Source of the DNA: MB-PLM-2 sp964385715
Lineage (GTDB): Bacteria > Planctomycetota > Planctomycetia > Pirellulales > UBA7805
Assembly: GCA_964385715.1 (NCBI GenBank)
Contig: CAYLRE010000042.1
Location: 1-22,811 of the forward strand
Direction: 5' to 3'
Length of the DNA stretch: 22,811 bases
Of the stretch, positions 1-8,176 are shown in pieces. The notes under the pieces are model-generated. The model made no database searches and was not told where the DNA came from. It worked only from the letters and a program-made list of their open reading frames with translations. Each line of letters begins with the position of its first letter. Position 1 is the first letter of the stretch. A program made the position numbers and the translations under genes.

Positions 1-1487
1 CCTTTGGCCCCGGGCAGCATCGCCACCGCCCCGCCCAGCACCACCGCCAATGCCGTGGCCGCGTACTTGTTCGTCAGCAGCGTAACGCGAAACGTACTGG
101 CCAGCTCCTGAATGACGTATCGCTGTAGACGAGTCGCCGTGTCGAGCGTCGTGGCCGCGAAACTGGCCACCAGAACGGCCACGATGGCAATCGCGAATTT
201 GAGGCTGATCCCAATGGAAGTCAGGAAGTTAGCCCCACCTTCGACAAAGGCACCGACCTTCGCCCCCAGACCAAACCCGCTCCAACTCTTGCTCGTATCG
301 TAGCGAGCATCCCAGGCTGCCCGACCGACGAGCGGTTCACCATTGGCTGCCGCAACGGGAACCCAAGTAGAAATCCCGGCTTCATTGGGCTGCGATTCAA
401 ACTTGCCCATGCCTACGCCGGCACAACAGGCGAGAATTACGACGACAGCCAGGCCTCCTTCGAGAAGCATCGCGCCGTAGCCCACGTATTGGGCGTCCCG
501 TTCGTTGGCGACCTGCTTGCTGCTCGTGCCGCTGGCCACCAGGCAATGAAACCCACTGATCGCACCGCAGGCGATCGTGATGAACAAGAAGGGCCAGATC
601 GGCGGAGCCCCAAACTCCGCCAAGGAAGATTGACTCACGACCTCGGGCGCGCTGGCCACGAGATCGGCCTCTCCGGTCCAACCTGCCACGAACAGCCCAA
701 CAAGTAATAGCCCTAACGCCAGCACCAGCTGATGGCTATTGATGTAGTCGCGCGGCTGTAACAGAACCCAAACCGGCAACACGGAAGCGACAAAACAGTA
801 GATCAACAGAATGAAGGTCCAAACGACGACGGGATTTCCCAACCCCTCGGGCAGTCGAATCGGAAAGTAGTACGCGCCGACGTAGATCGCCAGGTACATC
901 AGTCCCAGAGCAAGAATCGAGGGCACCAACAATCCGCCACCGCGGCGATAAACCCAAAACCCGATCAGCACGGCGATCGGAATTTCGATCCAAACCGACA
1001 ACACCGACTCAGGGTACAACTTGAAAATTGAGGCAATCACCAGGCCAAAGATGGCCAGTACAATCGTGAGCGCCAGGAACAGCACCAACAGGAACAGCAC
1101 CTTGGCTCGCGGCGCGATCAATCGTCCGGCCACCTCGCCGACGGTCTGCCCTCGATTTCGCAGGCTGACAACCAAGCTTCCAAAGTCGTGAACCGCTCCG
1201 ATGAAGATCGATCCCAACAGCACCCACAACAGGGCCGGCAACCAGCCCCAGAAGACGGCGATGGCCGGTCCGACGATGGGTCCCGTGCCGGCAATGCTCG
1301 TGAAGTGGTGCCCGAAGATGACTTCCTTCTTAGTCGGGACGAAATCGACATCGTCCCGCAGCTGCTCGCTCGGCACGACGGCCTCCGGGTCGAGCTGGAA
1401 GATCCGCTTGGCCAGCCAGCGGCCATAGGTATGGTAGGCGACGATGTATCCGACAAATGCACCGATCGCGATGAGCAATGTGACCAT
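1..1487 (-). CDS. cstA: Carbon starvation protein CstA family transporter (partial, C-terminus cut by window edge)
   Basis: This is a polytopic inner-membrane transporter of the CstA family, whose characterised members import peptides or pyruvate. The reading frame is open from ATG 1487 to the window edge, giving 495 residues against about 700 for E. coli CstA, so the C-terminal part lies outside. Family signatures are visible. Residues 58-77 start FGHHFTSIAGTGPIVGP, followed by a GAVHDF motif near 98-103, a LPVWVLLQPRDY segment, and PFLFITIACGAISGFH from residue 299 with VANERDAQYVGYGAML after it. Hydrophobic helices fill most of the chain. The ATG follows a weak AGGCGGA about 10 bases upstream. 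The N-terminus is shorter than in E. coli and begins directly with a hydrophobic helix. The gene is divergent from trxB. Whether the substrate is peptide or pyruvate cannot be read from the sequence. Confidence 0.93.
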   Translation of the reverse strand, partial: MVTLLIAIGAFVGYIVAYHTYGRWLAKRIFQLDPEAVVPSEQLRDDVDFVPTKKEVIFGHHFTSIAGTGPIVGPAIAVFWGWLPALLWVLLGSIFIGAVHDFGSLVVSLRNRGQTVGEVAGRLIAPRAKVLFLLVLFLALTIVLAIFGLVIASIFKLYPESVLSVWIEIPIAVLIGFWVYRRGGGLLVPSILALGLMYLAIYVGAYYFPIRLPEGLGNPVVVWTFILLIYCFVASVLPVWVLLQPRDYINSHQLVLALGLLLVGLFVAGWTGEADLVASAPEVVSQSSLAEFGAPPIWPFLFITIACGAISGFHCLVASGTSSKQVANERDAQYVGYGAMLLEGGLAVVVILACCAGVGMGKFESQPNEAGISTWVPVAAANGEPLVGRAAWDARYDTSKSWSGFGLGAKVGAFVEGGANFLTSIGISLKFAIAIVAVLVASFAATTLDTATRLQRYVIQELASTFRVTLLTNKYAATALAVVLGGAVAMLPGAK

Positions 1488-1593
1488 GGGGTATACGTCC
1501 GCCTGAGCCGTGGTATTTTCTGAGGAGCCCCGTGTCCGAGGCGACAGGTACGCAGGAGCTTTGCCAGCAAGCTGACGTTCGAGACTCCTGACC

Positions 1594-1622
1594 ACGATAA
1601 AAAAGGGCTGCGAATCTCACAA
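1594..1622 (-). promoter_or_regulatory. Candidate sigma70 promoter for cstA
   Basis: On the minus strand TTGTGA (1622-1617) and TATCGT (1599-1594) are separated by exactly 17 bases. Each matches the consensus hexamer at four of six positions. A transcript from here would have a leader of about 100 nt before the cstA ATG. Motif matching only, so weak. Confidence 0.3.
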
Positions 1623-1631
1623 CCGCGACCG

Positions 1632-1659
1632 TAGACGATAAATTTCAGTCCTCTATAAT
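1632..1659 (+). promoter_or_regulatory. Candidate sigma70 promoter for trxB
   Basis: A perfect TATAAT lies at 1654-1659. TAGACG at 1632-1637 (four of six matches to the -35 consensus) sits 16 bases upstream. It points towards trxB about 100 bases downstream and lies back to back with the candidate cstA promoter, so the intergenic region would serve both divergent genes. Confidence 0.45.
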
Positions 1660-1746
1660 ACCCGCTTCTATTATTCGCTCATTCTGTCCGTCGGTCGGCT
1701 CATTGGCCGCCGTGGCGACTGAGCCCCGCATCAACCAGCTTGTGAC

Positions 1747-1752
1747 AGGAGG
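1747..1752 (+). promoter_or_regulatory. Shine-Dalgarno site supporting the GTG start of trxB
   Basis: A full AGGAGG sits 11 bases before GTG 1764. It supports this non-ATG start, because the conserved beta-strand and dinucleotide-binding glycine motif begin only four residues into the protein. Confidence 0.6.
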
Positions 1753-1763
1753 CCCTGCGAACC

Positions 1764-2810
1764 GTGGCTGAGAAAGTTGTCATCATTGGAAGTGGACCAT
1801 CCGGTTGGACATCCGCTATTTACGCCTCGCGTGCCTCGCTACAGCCGCTGGTATTTGAAGGAGCCGTCACGGAACAGAACCGCCTCGACGGCACGCTGCC
1901 GCTAGGCCAACTGGCGCTGACCACGGAAGTCGAAAATTTCCCCGGATTTCCCAGCGGAAACATGGAATCGTATCTCGACGATTCGATCGACAAAGATCGC
2001 CGCATCGTCATGGCCCCGCACGAGAAGCAGGGCGTGAGCGGGCCTGAGCTGATGGAGCTGATGCGACAACAGGCGACCAATTTCGGCACCCGTGTGGTAA
2101 CCGACGACATCGTCGATGTCGATTTTGATGTGCGGCCCTTCAAGCTTACCGCCTCCAGTGGTGAAGTCACCGAAGCCCACACCGTCATCATCGCCACCGG
2201 AGCGCGGGCAAACTACTTGGGTCTTCCTTCCGAAGAAGCGTACAAGAACCGCGGTGTAAGTGCGTGTGCGGTCTGCGACGGGGCCCTTCCCCGCTTCCGC
2301 AACAAACCGTTGATCGTGGTCGGCGGTGGTGACTCGGCGGTGGAAGAAGCCGACTACCTGAGCAAGTTCGCTTCGACCGTCTACCTCATTCACCGACGTG
2401 ACGAATTGCGAGCCTCGAAGATCATGGCCCAACGCGCCATCGACAACGAGAAGATCGAAATCGTCTGGAACCACACCATGACGGAGGTGCTCGGCGACGA
2501 CGAGAAGGGCGTGACCGGAGTTCGTCTGCAAAGTACCGTTGACGATTCGGAAAAGACGCAAGATGCCTCGGGCGTCTTCCTGGCAATCGGGCACACGCCC
2601 AACACGGCCTTCCTGAAAGACAAGCTGGAGATGAACGACAAAGGCTATCTCATCTGGACGACGCCGCAGCGAACTTACACCAGCGTCGAAGGCGTGTTCG
2701 CGGCCGGCGACGTGGCCGACGATTACTATCGGCAAGCGATCACTGCGGCTGGTACCGGCTGCATGGCGGCCCTCGACGCCGAACGCTATTTGGCGGCCAA
2801 GGGAATGTAA
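1764..2810 (+). CDS. trxB: Thioredoxin reductase (NADPH, FAD-dependent)
   Basis: This cytoplasmic flavoenzyme passes electrons from NADPH to thioredoxin. Visible motifs are the FAD-binding GSGPSG (9-14), the redox-active disulfide CAVC (168-171, followed by DG as in the family), the NADPH-binding GGGDSA (187-192), the 2'-phosphate-binding HRRDELR (210-216) and the C-terminal FAD contact GDVAD (315-319). At 348 residues it is longer than the roughly 320 of E. coli TrxB. Most of the excess is an insertion at about residues 65-90, between ENFPGFPSG and GVSGPELMELM, with a smaller one near residues 36-46. The start is GTG, chosen because AGGAGG lies 11 bases upstream and the FAD fold begins at once. 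The Nramp-like transporter gene follows after 81 bases. No thioredoxin gene is in the window. Confidence 0.95.
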   Translation: MAEKVVIIGSGPSGWTSAIYASRASLQPLVFEGAVTEQNRLDGTLPLGQLALTTEVENFPGFPSGNMESYLDDSIDKDRRIVMAPHEKQGVSGPELMELMRQQATNFGTRVVTDDIVDVDFDVRPFKLTASSGEVTEAHTVIIATGARANYLGLPSEEAYKNRGVSACAVCDGALPRFRNKPLIVVGGGDSAVEEADYLSKFASTVYLIHRRDELRASKIMAQRAIDNEKIEIVWNHTMTEVLGDDEKGVTGVRLQSTVDDSEKTQDASGVFLAIGHTPNTAFLKDKLEMNDKGYLIWTTPQRTYTSVEGVFAAGDVADDYYRQAITAAGTGCMAALDAERYLAAKGM

Positions 2811-2824
2811 CCGCCAAACCTCTC

Positions 2825-2854
2825 CCTGCCTTGCGACTGTTCCGCGAGTGCAGG
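2825..2854 (+). other. Hairpin between trxB and the Nramp-like gene
   Basis: CCTGC CTTGCG (2825-2835) pairs with CGCGAG T GCAGG (2843-2854). This gives an 11-bp stem with one G-U pair, one bulged T and a 7-base loop. No U-tract follows, so it is not a classical intrinsic terminator. It may be an mRNA processing or stability element, or chance. Confidence 0.35.
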
Positions 2855-2891
2855 CTCTCCAAACCGAACGAAATCCATCTAGGGAGTTAGG

Positions 2892-4670
2892 ATGAGCGAC
2901 CAGCAAGGCAAGAGTGAGCAGGCTCGTCAACTACTGGCCGATGCCCAAGCCAAAGGTACCGGGGCGACCCTCCGTGCGTTTGTGAAGCTATCAGGGCCAG
3001 GCTGGCTGCAGAGCGCGATCACGCTCGGTGGCGGATCCTTAGCCGGAGCACTCTTTCTCGGCATCCTGGGCGGCACCTCGCTACTGTGGGTTCAATTCCT
3101 GGCGATCGTGATGGGCGTGGTGATGCTCTCAGCGATCAGCTACGTCACGCTGTCAACCGGACAACGTCCGTTCAACGCGATCAACCAGCACGTCAATCCG
3201 GCGCTCGGTTGGGGTTGGCTGGTTGCCACGGCCATGGCCAACATGATTTGGTGCATGCCGCAGTTCAGTCTTTGCTTCGAAGCACTTGAGACCAACCTTG
3301 CCCCCGGCATGGTTTCAGGCGTGACCGAAAGCTTCGCGAGCGAGGGGAACGATGGTAGCACGAGTGCCAAGCTTCTAATCTCGCTCGTGATCTTGATCGC
3401 CACGAGCATCATCGTCACGCTCAATCGCAAACAAGGCGTTTCAGCCAAAGTCTTTGATGTCATTCTCAAAGCCCTGGTCGGCATGATCGTGCTCTGCTTC
3501 TTCGGGGTCGTGGTCTACCTCACAATCGACGGCCAGTTGCAATGGGGCTCGATCCTTTCCGGTTTCATCCCTGACCTCAGCGCCTTTAGCGGTCCGACCG
3601 GAAAGGTGGCCGAGTTGATGCCGCAGATGTCGGCCGACGCTCAAGAATTCTGGACCTCCAAGGTGGTGACGTCGCAGCGGGCAATCATGATCGGGGCCAT
3701 CGCCACGGCCGTCGGTATCAACATGACGTTCCTGATGCCCTACGCGATGCTGCATCGCGGTTGGGACAAGACGTTCCGCGGACTGGCTCGCTTCGACCTC
3801 GGCACCGGCATGGCGATCCCTTACGTGCTGGTCACCACCTGCGTCGTGATCGCCGCTCAACAGGCCTTCCATGCCACGGCCGAGCCGGAGTTCTTGGGGA
3901 CCGATGCGAAGGCCTTCGCCGAAAGCGCCACCTTCGGCGGAGCAAAGGACAACCTGCTCGCTCGAGTCCAACCCGAGGCGAACGCCAAGTACGCCGACTA
4001 TGTCAAAGATATGAGCGAAGACGAAAAACTCGCCCTGTGGAAGAAGATGGCCGCCCTGCCAGAGGCCGAGAAGCGAGTCGCCTCTTCGTTGGTAAAGCGG
4101 AAGTCGTTCGCCCTCTCCAAGGCTCTCGCTCCGCTGATTGGCGATAAGACGGCCCAATACGTCTTCGGACTCGGCGTGTTCGGCATGGGCTTCTCCACCA
4201 TCATTATTCTGATGCTGATCAACGGGTTCGTCTTCTGCGAAGCGATGGGCAAGCCGGATAAGGGTGGCCCGTTCGTGATGGGTTGCCTGATCGCCGGCAT
4301 TGCCGGTGCCGCCTGGCCACTTATCTGGGACGGTCCGGCGAAGATGTGGCTGGCGATTCTGACATCGAGCTTCGGCATGATGCTCCTGCCGATCGCCTAC
4401 ATCACGTTCTTCCTGATGATGAACAGCCACTCCTTGATGGGCAAAGAGAAACCAACCGGCACCAAGATGCTGGTCTGGAACGTGCTCATGGCCATCTCCA
4501 CGGTTGGTGCAACGGGTGCCGCTGGTGTTGCCCTGTTTGACAAGATCACCAAGGGCAAGAACGCGACCGGTACCGTCGTTCTCTGTGTACTGATCGTCTA
4601 CCTAATTCTGGTCGCTGCCGGATTCATGATGCGTAAGAAGGCACCACCGGTAGCAAGCAGCGAGGCGTAA
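2892..4670 (+). CDS. Divergent Nramp-family (natural resistance-associated macrophage protein-like) cation transporter
   Basis: This integral membrane protein has an Nramp/SLC11-like layout. A GPGW motif (35-38) opens the first helix, hydrophobic helices follow, and the sixth helix region carries FLMPYAMLH (280-288). Canonical Nramp proteins coordinate the metal with a DPGN motif in helix 1 and an MPH motif in helix 6. Here the corresponding positions read TLGGGS (44-49) and MPY (282-284), so the usual metal ligands are not present. A polar segment of about 90 residues (roughly 328-420) interrupts the membrane region, and the total of 592 residues exceeds the usual 400-450. AGGGAG (2881-2886) precedes ATG 2892. 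It lies between trxB and asnS on the same strand, with gaps of 81 and 49 bases. The substrate cannot be assigned. Such homologues are often named only 'divalent metal cation transporter'. Confidence 0.75.
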   Translation: MSDQQGKSEQARQLLADAQAKGTGATLRAFVKLSGPGWLQSAITLGGGSLAGALFLGILGGTSLLWVQFLAIVMGVVMLSAISYVTLSTGQRPFNAINQHVNPALGWGWLVATAMANMIWCMPQFSLCFEALETNLAPGMVSGVTESFASEGNDGSTSAKLLISLVILIATSIIVTLNRKQGVSAKVFDVILKALVGMIVLCFFGVVVYLTIDGQLQWGSILSGFIPDLSAFSGPTGKVAELMPQMSADAQEFWTSKVVTSQRAIMIGAIATAVGINMTFLMPYAMLHRGWDKTFRGLARFDLGTGMAIPYVLVTTCVVIAAQQAFHATAEPEFLGTDAKAFAESATFGGAKDNLLARVQPEANAKYADYVKDMSEDEKLALWKKMAALPEAEKRVASSLVKRKSFALSKALAPLIGDKTAQYVFGLGVFGMGFSTIIILMLINGFVFCEAMGKPDKGGPFVMGCLIAGIAGAAWPLIWDGPAKMWLAILTSSFGMMLLPIAYITFFLMMNSHSLMGKEKPTGTKMLVWNVLMAISTVGATGAAGVALFDKITKGKNATGTVVLCVLIVYLILVAAGFMMRKKAPPVASSEA

Positions 4671-4719
4671 GAACGCAGCCCTACAGACTTCGAGACTGGC
4701 TTCACGGAAGGGAACAGCC

Positions 4720-6126
4720 ATGGCAAGCGACAACTTTGAAAAGTGCTCGGTAGCCGGCGCACGACAGGCCGAAGCCATCGGTCGCGCCGTCTGTCTGCAA
4801 GGTTGGGTTCGTACCCGCCGCGACAGCAAGGCGGGCTTCAGCTTCGTCGAACTGAACGACGGATCCTGCATGGCCAACATCCAGGTCATCTGCGATGCCG
4901 ATCTGGGCAATTACGAAGATGAGATTCGCAAGCTCTCGCCTGGCTGTAGCGTTCGCGTCAATGGCACGATCAAGGAGTCCGGTGGCAAAGGCCAGAACAC
5001 GGAGGTACAAGCCGCCGAGCTGGAAGTCTACGGTTGGGCCGATCCGGAAGAGTATCCGCTACAAAAGAAGCGACACTCCTTCGAGAAGCTGCGCGAGTGG
5101 GCCCATCTACGACCTCGCAGCAATACCTTTGGCGCCGTGGCTCGCGTACGCAATTGCATCTGCCGCTCGATCCACGATTATTTCCAGGAGCAGGACTTCC
5201 TCTACGTCCACACGCCGATCATCACCGCCAGCGATTGCGAAGGGGCCGGCGAGATGTTCAAGGTCACCACACTCGACCTCGACATGCTGGCCAAGAAAGA
5301 GACCGAGCTCAATTACAAGTTCGACTTTTTCGATCGCCCTGCCTATCTCACCGTGAGCGGTCAGCTGGAAGCCGAGATTTATGCCACGGCCCTGGGCAAG
5401 GCGTACACCTTTGGCCCCACATTCCGTGCCGAAAATTCCAACACCTCGCGCCACCTGGCCGAGTTCTGGATGGTCGAACCCGAGGTTGCCTTCGCCGAGC
5501 TGCCGGAGAACATGGATCTGGCCGAGGGAATGATCAAACGGATCTTCCGCGATGTAATGGAACGATGTGCGGAAGACATGCAGTTCTTCAACGATCGCAT
5601 CGACGACACCGTGCTCGCTACGCTGACTTCGATCGCGGAGAGCCAGTTCGAACGGCTTCCCTACACCGAGGCGATTGAGCTCTTGGAAAAGGCAGATCAC
5701 AAGTTTGAATACGAGCCGCACTGGGGGGCCGACCTGCAGGCGGAACACGAGCGGTATCTCACCGAACAAGTCTTCAAAAAGCCGGTGATCCTGTTCGACT
5801 ACCCGGCAACAATCAAACCGTTCTACATGTACGTCAACGATGACGGGAAAACGGTTCGCGCCATGGACGTGCTGGTTCCCAAGGTGGGCGAAATCATCGG
5901 CGGCTCCCAGCGCGAGCACCGACTCGACGTGCTCGAAAGCCGCATGAAGGAGCAGGACCTTGATCCGCAAGATTATTGGTGGTACCTCGACCTGCGAAAG
6001 TTCGGCACCGTGCCGCATGCCGGCTTCGGCCTGGGACTGGAACGCATCGTCCAGTTCACCACGGGCATGGCCAACATCCGCGACGTCATCCCGTTCCCAC
6101 GCACACCAGGGAATGCGGAGTTCTAA
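4720..6126 (+). CDS. asnS: Asparaginyl-tRNA synthetase
   Basis: This cytoplasmic class II (subclass IIb) synthetase charges tRNA-Asn with asparagine. The 468 residues match the usual bacterial length (466 in E. coli). An N-terminal OB-fold anticodon-binding domain spans about residues 23-105 and includes LQGWVRTRRDSK. The catalytic domain follows: motif 1 region YVHTPIITASDCEGAGEMF (162-180), motif 2 TFRAENSNTSRHLAEFWM (234-251) and motif 3 GFGLGLERIVQF (435-446), ending in the typical IRDVIPFPRTPG. Presence of an intact AsnRS implies direct charging rather than sole reliance on tRNA-dependent amidation. AAGGGA (4708-4713) lies six bases before ATG 4720. Only 49 bases separate it from the transporter gene, so cotranscription is possible. 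Confidence 0.97.
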   Translation: MASDNFEKCSVAGARQAEAIGRAVCLQGWVRTRRDSKAGFSFVELNDGSCMANIQVICDADLGNYEDEIRKLSPGCSVRVNGTIKESGGKGQNTEVQAAELEVYGWADPEEYPLQKKRHSFEKLREWAHLRPRSNTFGAVARVRNCICRSIHDYFQEQDFLYVHTPIITASDCEGAGEMFKVTTLDLDMLAKKETELNYKFDFFDRPAYLTVSGQLEAEIYATALGKAYTFGPTFRAENSNTSRHLAEFWMVEPEVAFAELPENMDLAEGMIKRIFRDVMERCAEDMQFFNDRIDDTVLATLTSIAESQFERLPYTEAIELLEKADHKFEYEPHWGADLQAEHERYLTEQVFKKPVILFDYPATIKPFYMYVNDDGKTVRAMDVLVPKVGEIIGGSQREHRLDVLESRMKEQDLDPQDYWWYLDLRKFGTVPHAGFGLGLERIVQFTTGMANIRDVIPFPRTPGNAEF

Positions 6127-6272
6127 ACGCTCCTCTGTGCTGGCGGGCCGGCGGCGGCATGAACCTCTTCGGTAGGTCATCGCCAGCCGCGGTCGTGACG
6201 AATTGCGTGCCGGTCAAGAATCACGATAATTAACGGCATTGGACCGAGCATCCACCGCGTAGGAGAAAAACG

Positions 6273-6685
6273 ATGCCCCGCCTCCTAACCACTGCCCACC
6301 TATTCCTTTTGACCCTCTTTTCGACATCGATTATGCAAGCAGCCGAACCGACAAAAGACTCCCTCGATCAGGTCAAGACAAACCTCGCAGAACAGAATGC
6401 CGTGATCGTCGATGTACGGGAGAAAGAAGAGACCGACGAGGGGTAATCAAGGGTGCCAAGCTTGTTCCGCTAAGCTTATTGGCAGAAGAACACAATAAAG
6501 AGGGCTTCGCCAAGATCCTGGCCGAGCGGATCCCCACCGACACGATCGTGTATACCTACTGCAAGGCGGGTGTCCGCTCATTGATGGCGGCCGAAGTCCT
6601 GGAGAAGTTCAAGTACGACGTTCGACCGCTCAGACAAGGTTACAGCGACCTCGTGGCCGAAGGCTTTGAGTCGGACACGCCGTAG
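6273..6685 (+). pseudogene. Exported rhodanese-like protein, interrupted by a one-base frameshift
   Basis: Frame one runs from ATG 6273 (AGGAG at 6261-6265) for 57 residues to TAA 6444. It encodes a signal peptide ending MQAA and then the start of a rhodanese domain with VIVDVREKEE. Frame two, read from GTA 6443 to the stop ending at 6685, continues it exactly: VIKGAKLVPLS, then the active-site loop YCKAGVRS with the catalytic cysteine, then GYSDLVAEGF. Joining them needs one extra base in the G run at 6440-6443 (four to five Gs) and yields a normal single-domain periplasmic rhodanese of 137 residues. Such proteins transfer sulfane sulfur or reduce thiols. The break could be a real mutation, a phase-variable homopolymer or a sequencing error. 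The downstream half shows no further damage, which favours a recent event or an error. The 146 bases after asnS hold nothing else I recognise. Confidence 0.85.
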
Positions 6686-6718
6686 GCCCACTGACTAACT
6701 CTGGCAACGACCGAGTCC

Positions 6719-7384
6719 TTAGAGCCCGCCGATCGCTCGCAATCGTCCCTCGCGGACGTTCTTGTGCCCTTCTCGAATCCGTCGCTCAACCTCGGCGACC
6801 AGGTCGCCATCATCCTCGAACGATGCGATTTCCTCTGCGGACATCGGCTCGCCAAGACGGACGTGAACCGTGCCAAAACCGGGAACGGGCCGCGTACGGG
6901 GCCAGGTCTGAAACGCGCCATCGATCGCGACCGGAAGTAACGTGATCTTCGAGCGACGAGCCAGGGCACAGAATCCCGGCTTGAACGTGGCGATCTCTCC
7001 GTCTCGACAACGCGTCCCCTCCGGAAATACCAAGATCATTTCCTCCCGTTTGAGACGCTTGAGCGCTTCCTTAATGCCGGAGAGCCCGCCCCCTTCCAGG
7101 TCGAGCGGGATTCCGCCCAAGGAGAGAATGATCCAGCGGAGTGGGGCAAAGTCGAACAACGTCTTGCGAGCCAGATAGCTCATACGACGATCGACGGCTA
7201 ATCCGACCAACACCGGATCGAGATGACTCTGATGATTTGAAACCACTAGCACACCGCCGTCCATCGGTACGTTCTCCCGACCGTAGCAGCGGACACCCCA
7301 GAAGAACGTAAACACCATCCGCGCAAAATTGCGGACAATGTCATGCCATAGATCTTTGGTTCGTTCTGAAGTGAGAAAGGACAT
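6719..7384 (-). CDS. plsC: 1-acyl-sn-glycerol-3-phosphate acyltransferase (PlsC/LPLAT family)
   Basis: This membrane-associated enzyme adds the second acyl chain to lysophosphatidic acid, giving phosphatidic acid in phospholipid synthesis. The family motif HX4D is seen as NHQSHLD near residues 50-56. The acyl-acceptor motif FPEGTR lies near 120-125, with GGIPLD between them and a hydrophobic N-terminal helix (FARMVFTFFWGV). The length of 221 residues is normal for small PlsC proteins. GTG 7387 and ATG 7384 are adjacent and neither has a clear Shine-Dalgarno sequence, so I prefer ATG. It lies 98 bases downstream of cmk on the same strand. The cmk-plsC pairing recurs in many bacteria, supporting an operon. 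It converges with the rhodanese remnant, with 33 bases between them and no clear terminator. Confidence 0.9.
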   Translation of the reverse strand: MSFLTSERTKDLWHDIVRNFARMVFTFFWGVRCYGRENVPMDGGVLVVSNHQSHLDPVLVGLAVDRRMSYLARKTLFDFAPLRWIILSLGGIPLDLEGGGLSGIKEALKRLKREEMILVFPEGTRCRDGEIATFKPGFCALARRSKITLLPVAIDGAFQTWPRTRPVPGFGTVHVRLGEPMSAEEIASFEDDGDLVAEVERRIREGHKNVREGRLRAIGGL

Positions 7385-7482
7385 CACAAAGACCGGTAAG
7401 TAAAACGGGAGACAGCGGGTTCGAGAGCCGCGTTCGTCTTCCCCAATAGGAATAACGCTTCAGGCCTTCTTCACAATCCTAG

Positions 7483-8133
7483 TTACGGCATTCTCTGACG
7501 CACAAGCATCTCGAGATGGTCCACGACCTCGACCTCGGGAAGATTATCGGTAACCAAAACTAGAGCATCCTCCGCCTGCACCAGCGGACCGCATTCGCGT
7601 TGTTCGTCACTCTCGTCCCGCTTGGTCTGATCCGACAGCACCTCTTCCAGCGTGGTTGCATTGCCCGCCCGCTCCAAGTCTCGCAGCCGCCGACGGGCTC
7701 GCTCCTCGGCCGTGGCGGTCAAGAAAATCTTGCACTCGGCGTTGGGAAACACGACCGTTCCCTGGTCCCGACCTTCGGTCACGACGTCCTTGCCCGCCGC
7801 TACATCGCGCTGTTTCTGGACCAGCACTGCACGGACCGCGGGATTGTTCGCTGCGTAGTGCGTTACTCCGGTCACCTCGGGCGTGCGAATCGCGGCCGAA
7901 ACATCCTGGCCATCGAGCGACACCCGACCCGGCTGGAGCTGGATATCGAGCGACTCGGCCAAGGGCGCAAGGTCTTCCGACTTCTCCCAGTCGTGTCCTC
8001 GCACCGACGCGGCGTAGGCGACCGCGCGATACATGGCGCCGGTGTCGAGAAACTCGAAGCCAAGTCGTTCGGCAAGCTGGCGAGCGGCCGACGACTTACC
8101 GGCACCGGCAGGCCCATCAATCGTAACAATCAT
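7483..8133 (-). CDS. cmk: Cytidylate kinase
   Basis: This kinase phosphorylates CMP and dCMP with ATP in pyrimidine nucleotide supply, in the cytoplasm. The start MIVTIDGPAGAGKSS holds the P-loop, followed by FLDTGAMYRAVAYAA (CMP-binding region), IRTPEVT, and the conserved EGRDQGTVVFPNAECKIFL with LTATAEERARRR (lid region). The length is 216 residues against 227 for E. coli Cmk. ATG 8133 was chosen over the upstream TTG because CAGGGAG lies nine bases before the ATG but only three before the TTG, and because the first strand begins right after it. It lies 43 bases after the GH38-like gene and 98 before plsC on the same strand, forming a likely operon. Confidence 0.95.
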   Translation of the reverse strand: MIVTIDGPAGAGKSSAARQLAERLGFEFLDTGAMYRAVAYAASVRGHDWEKSEDLAPLAESLDIQLQPGRVSLDGQDVSAAIRTPEVTGVTHYAANNPAVRAVLVQKQRDVAAGKDVVTEGRDQGTVVFPNAECKIFLTATAEERARRRLRDLERAGNATTLEEVLSDQTKRDESDEQRECGPLVQAEDALVLVTDNLPEVEVVDHLEMLVRQRMP

Positions 8134-8176
8134 CAGCAACGACTCCCTGACACGTCAAACGAACTCAACACAGACA

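Noticed and set aside
1902..2930. Long minus-strand open frame opposite trxB (342 codons)
   Set aside because: It is the antisense of a clear thioredoxin reductase and shows no family motif. High GC codon bias creates such shadow frames.
3441..4430. Minus-strand frame of 329 codons opposite the Nramp-like gene
   Set aside because: His/Glu/Arg-rich composition typical of an antisense shadow; the plus-strand membrane protein explains the region.
5107..6180. Minus-strand frame of 357 codons opposite asnS
   Set aside because: It lies fully antisense to an unmistakable synthetase and has no recognisable domain.
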